Source: Anaeromyces robustus
Lineage: Eukaryota; Neocallimastigomycota; Neocallimastigomycetes; Neocallimastigales; Neocallimastigaceae
Reading direction: 5' to 3'
Length of the DNA stretch: 24,267 nucleotides
Assembly: GCA_002104895.1 (NCBI GenBank)
Contig: MCFG01000475.1
Span: forward strand, 22,501-46,767
Of this stretch, positions 15,187 through 24,267 are shown piece after piece. The stretch's first letter is position 1. Each line of letters starts with the position of its first letter. The position numbers and the translations under genes were made by a program. The notes beneath the pieces are model-generated. The model did not search any database. It had not been told where the DNA came from and saw nothing but the letters and a program-made list of their open reading frames with translations.

Positions 15187-16880
15187 ATTAAATTTTTTAT
15201 TATTTAAAATAAATATATCAATCAATATATAAATAAATATATATATAAATATATATAAATAATAATTTACATATTTAGACATTTAAGTAAATATAAAAGT
15301 CATTATTTTTAATAATAATAAATATTAAATATTAAATAATAAATAATAATAAATAATGAATATTGAATTATAAATATTAATTTATAAAATATAAATTATA
15401 TATATTACAAATAAATAACTATTATTATTGAACTATTAATTGATATATAATATAATTATCATATAAAACTAAATATTTTTAATTTATTAAAAGTTTTTCG
15501 ATGTAAATTAATAAAAAATAAAATAAATAAAACATTCTTTATTGCATGAATTATATAATAATTATTTAATTAACAACGAACGTAGTATAATCAATATCAA
15601 AATAAAGAAATAAATAAAAGATTAACATATATTTATTTTGTAATAGTAATAATTATTTTTATTAAGATTTATTTATTTTATTACAAAGATAAAATTACAT
15701 TAAATATTTTTTTAGGGTTAAATTTATTTAAATAATAATATTAATTAATAGGAAGTATTAGTATTATGAATTTTTATATAATTCAATTAGTAATTAAATA
15801 TTAATATTAATTTGTTACTTTTAATAATAAAGATTTTTTTTTTTAGTTATATATAATTTTTTAATATTATACCTATGGTTTCTAATGCTTTTTCAATAGA
15901 TATAAAATCGACTTAAACTAAGAGCGTCAATCCTTAAAATACAGAAAACAAAAAAAAAAAAAAAAAAAAAATAAAAATATGTTAAGACAGATCAATAGAG
16001 AATGTGTAAATATTGGTGATACCAGTATTTCTGCGAAATATTTATAGAAATATATTTTATTTATTTAATGGTAACTGAATATGGTAAAGAAGTGGCATTA
16101 AAATTTTTTTTATTGAAGTGAAAAAAGTTGATATTAATGAAACAAATTATATGAGATATTAACTATCAAAAAAAGGTACTAATATTAAGCCTAGAAATAA
16201 TAAAAGAGTAGTTCAAGACTTATGGTAGCTGTTTTTTAAATAATCATTTACCTATTGTTATTAATTATTTTTATTTTCAATAAAAATAATGTCAATTGTA
16301 ATATTTTATTCAATATAACATACAAAAAAATTATATATTCATATATATATTTATTCATAATAATATTAAATATTAAAATTTATTATAATTCTAATTAATA
16401 AAAATATTTTTTTCCTTTTTTTTTTTTATATAAACATTTTTATATAAATTAAAAATAAAAATTTAATGAATTAATAATTAATAGGTATTTTTAAATACAA
16501 AATAATATAATAAAATGATACAGAAAAAAATATTTATAATTTTTTTTTTCTTTTCTTTTTTTTTATTATTTTTATTTTATTTTATTATATAATCAAAAGA
16601 TCATTATTGATTAATTAAATATAATAAAAAATAAAAATATAATAAAATAAAATAAAAATATGATCATTTATTAATATGATCAATCATAAATAAGAAAAAA
16701 AGAGGCAGGATATTACTTTTTTTTATTATAATAATAATAATCAATAATGTTAGAAAAATAATAATAATAATATTTATATAAATTACCAATATTCCATAAA
16801 CTTTAATTCATATAAAAAGTTATTATTTTTTATTATTAATACAATAAAATAAGAATTATCATAGGACATAACATAAAAAA
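15187..16880. other. AT-rich intergenic sequence
   Basis: Apart from the relic at 15979-16228, no gene is seen. The first few hundred bases should contain the 3' UTR of the hydrolase-cupin gene. Many ATA/TAA repeats are present, and TTTGTAATA/TATTACAAA forms a loose inverted repeat near 15640-15690. Confidence 0.45.
15979..16228 (+). pseudogene. Degenerate coding relic, possibly ankyrin-repeat type
   Basis: From ATG 15979 a 22-codon peptide (M-L-R-Q-I-N-R-E-C-V-N-I-G-D) ends in TAG. Two further protein-like pieces in other frames follow: T-E-Y-G-K-E-V-A-L-K-F-F-L and E-V-K-K-V-D-I-N-E-T-N-Y-M-R-Y, then K-K-G-T-N-I-K. The pattern of a hydrophobic helix followed by V-D-I-N-E-T-N-Y is what ankyrin repeats show (x-D-I-N-x-x-N-x-x-G-x-T-P-L), but the TPLH core is lost. 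Base composition is less AT-rich than around it. At least one frameshift and several stops make it non-functional. Confidence 0.35.
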
Positions 16881-19266
<2,386 letters not shown>

Positions 19267-21512
19267 ATGATGTCTGAACAAGTTGCTTCAAGGTATATAC
19301 ATAAATTAGATTTAATAAAAAAATTTTTTATTTTATACATACAATATTTTGTCTTAACTATTTTATAATATATATTAATTTATATATATATATATTATAT
19401 ATATTATTTTAATGATTTATAAAAAAAATAATATAAATATACATAAAAAAATAAAAAATTAAATAAAATTAAAGTGATCATCAAACTTACTACACTCCAG
19501 TTGATGCTAATCCAGATCAACAAGTTTCTTTAATTGGTTTTGAAGGACCAGAAAAGTTAATTGAAATCTGGTTTAAACCACCAAAGGAAAGACTTGATGA
19601 ATTAAATGAAATTGATGATGAAGGAAACACAAAAGGTCTTGGTTTAAGAACTGTTGAAAAAGAAGTTTGGGATGATATGTTAACAATTGTTCGTGCCCAA
19701 ATTTTAAGTATTACTTCTAACCAATATCAAGATGCTTATTTATTAAGGTAATTTTATTTAATAATATAAATAGGAATATATAAAAATAAAAATATTAATG
19801 AAAAAAAAATTAATGAATAGTATAATTTTACAATAAATAAATTAATTAATATTTAATAATCCTTTTTTTTTTTATTTTTCCATTATTAATATAAATTTTT
19901 TTTTTTTTTAATTTTTAAAAATAGTGAATCTTCAATGTTTGTTTCCCCATATCGTTTTATGATTAAGACATGTGGTACTACTACTCTTTTAAATGCTGTT
20001 CCAAAAATTCTTGAAATTGCTAAACAATATTGTGGCTTAGAAACTATTTCTGCATTCTTCTATTCTCGTAAATGCTTCATGTTCCCAGATAGACAAGAAC
20101 GTCCACATGGAAGTTGGAATGATGAAGTAAGACTTTTTATTAATTCAAATTAAATATATATATATTTAATCTATTTAATATCATGATTTCATTAATTCAA
20201 ACTAAATATATATTTAATCTATTTAATCTATTTATTATCATGTAATTTTAAAATATTATAAAAATTTTTTAAAAAAAAAATTCTTTTTTTTTTTTTATAA
20301 ATTATTTAAAAGGTTGATTTCTTAGAAAAGATTTTCTCAGAATGTAGTTATAATACTTCAGCTTATGTTGTTGGCAAACTTAACAGAGACCATTGGAATT
20401 TATATATGGCTACTCCTTATGATGAAGAATTTTTAAAATATACTAATTCTATTGCTGATTTACCACAAGAAATATTTGAAGAAAAGATTGAAGAAAAAAT
20501 TGAAACTATTATTAATAAAGAAGAAAAGAATACTAACAAGTTTGATAAAGATGGTATTTCAGAAGATGATTTTACTTTAGAAATTTTAATGAGTGGCTTA
20601 GATCAAAAACATATGAAAAATTTCTGGCGTACTGAAGAAGAAAAACGTGAAGTTATGGAAATTGAAGAAAGAGGTGACATTTATGTTAAAGGTCCAACTG
20701 AAGAACGTGTTTATGTAAGTTTTAATAATTATTATTATATATTATTATGAATATAAATATATATATATAAATCATTATAATATTTATTTTTATAAAAAAA
20801 AAAAACAAAAAAAAAATTTTTTAAAAAATTAAAAAAAATTAATAAATAATAATAAATATGAAAATTAATATTTATAAAATTAATAATTCTTTATTATATA
20901 TATATAAACATCATACATATATATATACATATATACATATATATATTATATATTTTATATATTTTATATATTTTATATATTTAATATATTTTTTTTTATA
21001 ATGATTAGGAACAAACTGGATTAAAGTCTATTTTCCCACAAGCTCAAATGGATCATTATGTCTTTAATCCATGTGGTTATTCTTCTAATGCATTACTCGG
21101 TAAACATTATTACAGTGTCCATGTTACTCCAGAAGATATTTGTTCTTATGCTAGTTTTGAATGTAATCTTCCATTAGGAAATCCATTAAATCAATATAAT
21201 AGTTACAATGAACTTATTAACAAAGTCTTAAATATATTCAATCCAAAACAATTTGTTATTACATTATTCACTCGTAAACCAGAAGGTACTCTTGGCCAAA
21301 TTCGCGATTTAATACCGCAAAATATTAAAGGTTATCAAAAAACAGATAAAATTATTTATGATTTAAATAAATGGGATTTGGCTTTCTGTCAATTTACTAA
21401 GAATGATATTATTTTAGAAAGAATTAAAAAATCAGAAAATGAACAATTATTAGAAAAGAAGATGATGGAAAATCTCGTTCAAAATACTGAAAACATGAAA
21501 ATTGCTAATTGA
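19267..21512 (+). CDS. S-adenosylmethionine decarboxylase proenzyme, 5 exons
   Basis: This pyruvoyl enzyme decarboxylates S-adenosylmethionine to supply aminopropyl groups for spermidine and spermine synthesis, in the cytosol. Exons are 19267-19292, 19475-19747, 19925-20126, 20313-20714 and 21009-21512; introns of 182, 177, 186 and 294 nt are all GT..AG. They total 1407 nt, or 468 aa. The proenzyme cleavage site L-S-E|S-S is at Glu101|Ser102; Ser102 becomes the pyruvoyl group and the split codon for Ser100 spans intron 2. F-E-G-P-E holds Glu32 and Glu35, T-C-G-T-T holds Cys116 (14 residues after Ser102, as in the human enzyme), and F-N-P-C-G-Y-S with S-V-H-V-T-P-E holds Ser326 and His339, the processing pair. 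Thr-Leu-Glu-Ile-Leu-Met is the conserved central strand. An acidic, Lys/Glu-rich insert of about 35 residues precedes it. A second in-frame ATG (19270) follows the first. Confidence 0.97.
20138..20242 (+). repeat. Tandem duplication of about 51 bp in AdoMetDC intron 3
   Basis: Two adjacent copies of a unit reading TTAATTCAAAYTAAATATAT..ATTTAATCTATTTA..ATCATG occupy about 20138-20187 and 20188-20242. They differ by a few substitutions and by the lengths of the AT run and the ATCTATTTA block. The duplication lies within intron 3 (20127-20312) and does not touch the splice sites. Confidence 0.75.
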
Positions 21513-22139
21513 AATTTAAAAAAAAATATAAAATAATTCATTGATCATAATGATAAAAAAAAAAGTATTCATTAACAGTCATTTTAATATCCACACACAT
21601 TAAACAAACCAAATTTATACCATTAAACCAATTTATAAAATTTAATTAAAAAGAAAAAATATATGAGACAAAAGAAAAAGAAGAAAAAAAAAATAATTAT
21701 CATTTTTTAATAAATTATATAAAAATTTTAATATTTTTTTTTTTTTTTTTTTTTTTTTTATCATTTTTATTACTTTTCTTTTTAATATTTTATAAATATT
21801 CATTTCATTTATATTTATAAATATACATTAATATACATTAATTATATATTTAAAATTCCATTATAGAAATCAAGAAATTAATTTAAAAAAAAAAAAAAAA
21901 AAAAGAAATATCAATAAAAACTCATATTATTTATTTTTTTACCATTAAAATAAAATAAAATAATAATAATAATAATAATAACTAATATAATACTAATATA
22001 CCTGTAACAATTAAAATTATTATTATTTATTAAAAATAACATAATAAACTTTAAAATAAAAAAAAATTAATAATAATCTTTTTTTTTTTTTTTTTCCATT
22101 TTACATCATTCCCCTTTAATATCCATCATAAATATAATG

Positions 22140-22180
<41 letters not shown>

Positions 22181-22935
22181 AAATAAAAAATAAAAAATAA
22201 AAAATAAAAAATAAAAAATAAAAAATAAAAAATAAAAAATAAAAAATAAAATAAAAAAAAAGAGAAAAATGCATTAAAAATTGAGAAAAAAAAAAAAAAA
22301 AAAAATAAAAAATAAAAATTTAAAAATTAATAAATAAAAAAATATATATGAAAAAAAAAAAAAAGAAAAAAAAAATTATATAATTTTATATATTTATATT
22401 CAATAATAGATTGTATATTTTATTTCTCATTGTCTTCCCTAATATAAAGAATTTTTTTTTTAAATTTAAAAAAAAAAAAAAAATAAAAAACTAAGAAAAC
22501 TAAGAATAAGAATAAGAATAATAATTTATTTTTATAGGTAAAAAATACTTTTAATAAATTTAATTTAATATAATAAAATAAATAAAATAAATAAACAAAA
22601 ATTAATTAATTAATAAATAAATAATTATAATTACATTGAATATATTTATATATTTATATATTTTGGTTTCTTTTATTCTTTTCTTTTCTTTCTTTCTTTT
22701 TTTTTATAGGGTTTTTAGTTATATAATATATGTTATAAACCTATATATATATAATATTACTTTAAAAAAAAAAAATTTTTTTTTTCTATTAGAATTTTTA
22801 TTTATATATTATTAATATCAATATTTTATTCATCTTAAACAATAATATTATGTAATTATAGAAAAGTTAAAAAAAAAAAATTCATTATATATTTATTATT
22901 TTATTATATTTTGAAATCTCAAATTATTATGATTT
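21513..22935. other. AT-rich spacer between AdoMetDC and the retrotransposon
   Basis: No gene seen. The first part holds the AdoMetDC 3' UTR. The rest is oligo-A, oligo-T and AAT repeats, including a T-run near 21738-21759. The base composition changes abruptly near 22936, where the retroelement sequence appears to begin. Confidence 0.5.
22144..22252. repeat. (TAAAAAA)n heptamer minisatellite
   Basis: About 15 units of TAAAAAA over 109 bp, with occasional units one base shorter. The period of seven differs from the four-base arrays elsewhere in the window. It is a plausible slippage product of an A-rich tract. Confidence 0.92.
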
Positions 22936-22940
22936 ATTTC

Positions 22941-22990
22941 CCTCTTCTGAGGTCCTGTACTTTCCAATTTATTGGAATGGTCGGAAGAGG
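22941..22990 (+). repeat. Nested hairpin at the presumed 5' end of the retroelement
   Basis: An outer stem, CCTCTTC (22941-22947) with GAAGAGG (22984-22990), encloses a perfect 7-bp stem, TTCCAAT (22962-22968) with ATTGGAA (22971-22977), around a 2-nt loop. It lies within a few bases of the composition change, as a structured 5' end of a retroelement RNA might. Confidence 0.55.
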
Positions 22991-23066
22991 AAGAATGCCT
23001 GTCGAGACATGGCGACGTCAATGGCATTGTTACAACTTATGATATTGTACTTGTATCTAAGTTGGG

Positions 23067-23156
23067 CATTATGCGCAATGATAATGCTTGGTGCAATGAT
23101 TATTTATATTCACTATTCGGTTAAAGAAGTAGGTAACATTATGCGCAATGATAATG
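23067..23156 (+). repeat. 20-bp direct repeat at 70-bp spacing
   Basis: Identical copies at 23067-23086 and 23137-23156. Each has the form CATTAT-N8-ATAATG, so each copy is itself a short inverted repeat. The 70-bp spacing puts the copies in different reading frames, which argues for a DNA or RNA role rather than a repeated peptide. Confidence 0.85.
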
Positions 23157-23543
23157 TTAGTAATAAAAAGTACGACTTTTTATTACAATCCATTTTTTTC
23201 TTTGAAATAATTACCTTACACTATTTATGTTATTTAGTTTATATTGCAGTTCTTTTTACAATTAAGTTTTTTATGTTTCTATCAATTCTACACTATTATT
23301 CTTATATACAGCACAATCAATACAACACAATAAATACTATACAATACAATTTTTTACATACCAACAATAAAAGTTTTTTTTATTCACTAATACATCATTC
23401 ACAACGTTAAATTATATATACAACTACACAGTTGAATCTCTTACTTTTTCTCTCAACAATATTTCTCAGTCATTTACTATAATTCTTTTCATTGCTAAGT
23501 TTTTTTTTATATACTTTTTTATTTTTTAATTATATATTAAAAT

Positions 23544-23544
<1 letters not shown>

Positions 23545-23575
<31 letters not shown>
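23545..23575. repeat. A31 homopolymer before the retroelement ORF
   Basis: Thirty-one consecutive A residues, 85 bp upstream of the ORF's first ATG. It may be a poly(A) remnant of an older insertion within the 5' region or simple slippage. It is in frame with the ORF (as Lys codons) but precedes its first ATG. Confidence 0.9.
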
Positions 23576-23579
<4 letters not shown>

Positions 23580-23659
23580 CTATTTTCTATTATAATACAT
23601 TTATATTTTTTTTATTTTATTATTTTTTTTTTTATATAGATTCTTATCAGCCTTATCAA

Positions 23660-24267
23660 ATGGATCATACGAACTATACTAATAAGATTAACTATATCAG
23701 ACGGGGTATTAGGTGTCATGGTATTGATATCTCAGATACTTATGTTATTTTTATCCGTCGCATTCGTTCTTGGACTCTTCCAAAATTTAGAAATTTTCTT
23801 GAGAAGAATTTCCCTGAGTTTAATAATACCATCGTTGCTGTTAAACATTCCTCTCTTCTTAATGATAATTTATATCAAATTAAAACTACAGCTTCTGAGG
23901 AGAATATTAATAAATTTATTGATAGTTTCAAATTAATTATTAAAAAATGTTCCATTAACTTTCATCGATGTAGTAGGAAGAATCACAAGCCTTCCTTTGC
24001 TCTTATCAGGAGAAAACTTTGCCACTCTAAAAAGAACATTAAGGATATTACTGACTTTTCTGAAATCAACAATTCTTTTACTTCTAAGAACAATTTGAAT
24101 GAATTTTCCTTTTGTCTTAGTTGGAACACTAACGGGTGGAATAACAAGAAAAGAGATGGTATTCTGTATTTCTTTAGTCTCTTTAAACCGCTATTTGTTT
24201 GTTTTCAAGAAACTGGTAATGGTACTAATTCTAATAATGTTATTCCTTGTAAAATCACTTTACCTAA
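23660..24267 (+). CDS. LINE-type retrotransposon ORF with EEP endonuclease domain, partial at 3' end
   Basis: Open from ATG 23660 through the last base (202 codons seen, no stop), so the C-terminus is cut by the window. The frame has been open since a stop at 23480-23482, but no earlier ATG occurs in it. Residues 1-150 are basic and end in a Lys/Asn-rich linker. Residues about 28-103 look like a beta-alpha-beta fold (T-Y-V-I-F-I-R-R-I, then an amphipathic helix), possibly RRM-like. Residues 153-185 hold the EEP motifs L-S-W-N-T-N-G-W (Asn156) and F-V-C-F-Q-E-T-G (Glu184), the Asn and Glu positions that hold the catalytic metal in LINE endonucleases. Codons use far more G and C than the host genes. 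A reverse transcriptase is expected beyond the edge, but it is not visible here. Confidence 0.82.
   Translation, partial: MDHTNYTNKINYIRRGIRCHGIDISDTYVIFIRRIRSWTLPKFRNFLEKNFPEFNNTIVAVKHSSLLNDNLYQIKTTASEENINKFIDSFKLIIKKCSINFHRCSRKNHKPSFALIRRKLCHSKKNIKDITDFSEINNSFTSKNNLNEFSFCLSWNTNGWNNKKRDGILYFFSLFKPLFVCFQETGNGTNSNNVIPCKITLP

Larger units (their letters stand above)
22936..24267 (+). mobile_element. 5' part of a non-LTR (LINE-type) retrotransposon, cut by the window edge
   Basis: From about 22936 the sequence becomes richer in G and C than its surroundings, and it leads into an ORF (23660 to the edge) with an EEP-type endonuclease start, the enzyme that nicks target DNA in LINE elements. The 5' region of about 720 bp carries a nested hairpin, a 20-bp direct repeat and an A31 tract. 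No target-site duplication or 3' end can be seen. The exact 5' boundary is an inference from composition only. Confidence 0.75.

Noticed and set aside
23009-23410. 133-codon hydrophobic open frame with ATG in the retroelement 5' region
   Set aside because: Composition is driven by T-rich DNA (Ile, Leu, Tyr, Phe), no motif is seen, and frame 1 over the same bases looks more protein-like. Not reported as a gene.
23718-23936. 72-codon open frame near the right edge
   Set aside because: Overlaps the EEP endonuclease ORF in another frame and is a shadow of it.

Overview
The window is extremely AT-rich (intergenic stretches are almost only A/T homopolymers and short tandem repeats). Its genes have many short GT..AG introns, ATG starts and a poly-asparagine tail, so it is eukaryotic. 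The leftmost gene is a PPZ-type Ser/Thr phosphatase, a fungal-restricted class. An intronless gene of bacterial type sits among intron-rich genes. The best fit is an anaerobic rumen fungus (Neocallimastigomycota); that is inference, not a database result.

Layout: (1) 422-3854, minus strand: PP1/PPZ-like phosphatase, 550 aa in 12 coding exons, reconstructed by joining splice sites. Two exons are only 4 and 5 nt. The reconstruction keeps every PP1 metal-ligand spacing exactly. A possible in-frame extra 5' exon lies at 4061-4072. (2) about 4073-13998: a 10-kb AT desert with tetranucleotide arrays and degenerate coding relics. At 10545-11258 there is a recent inverted duplication whose halves are in the order A-B-A'-B' and whose breakpoints carry TTAA. 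(3) 13999-15186, plus strand: intronless alpha/beta-hydrolase fused to a C-terminal cupin, probably acquired from bacteria. (4) 15187-19266: AT-rich spacer with a probable ankyrin-like relic and a 351-bp (AAAT)n array. (5) 19267-21512, plus strand: S-adenosylmethionine decarboxylase proenzyme, 5 exons, 468 aa, with its self-cleavage and catalytic residues. (6) 21513-22920: AT-rich spacer with a (TAAAAAA)n minisatellite. (7) about 22936 to the right edge, plus strand: the 5' part of a non-LTR (LINE-type) retrotransposon. Its ORF enters an exonuclease/endonuclease/phosphatase (EEP) domain and runs off the window.

The host genes are not an operon. They are independent: signalling/ion homeostasis (PPZ), an uncharacterised hydrolase-cupin, and polyamine synthesis (AdoMetDC). 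The parts most worth checking are the ultra-short microexons beside the phosphatase active site and the circularly permuted inverted duplication at 10.5-11.3 kb. I did not find a self-evident new multi-gene system.
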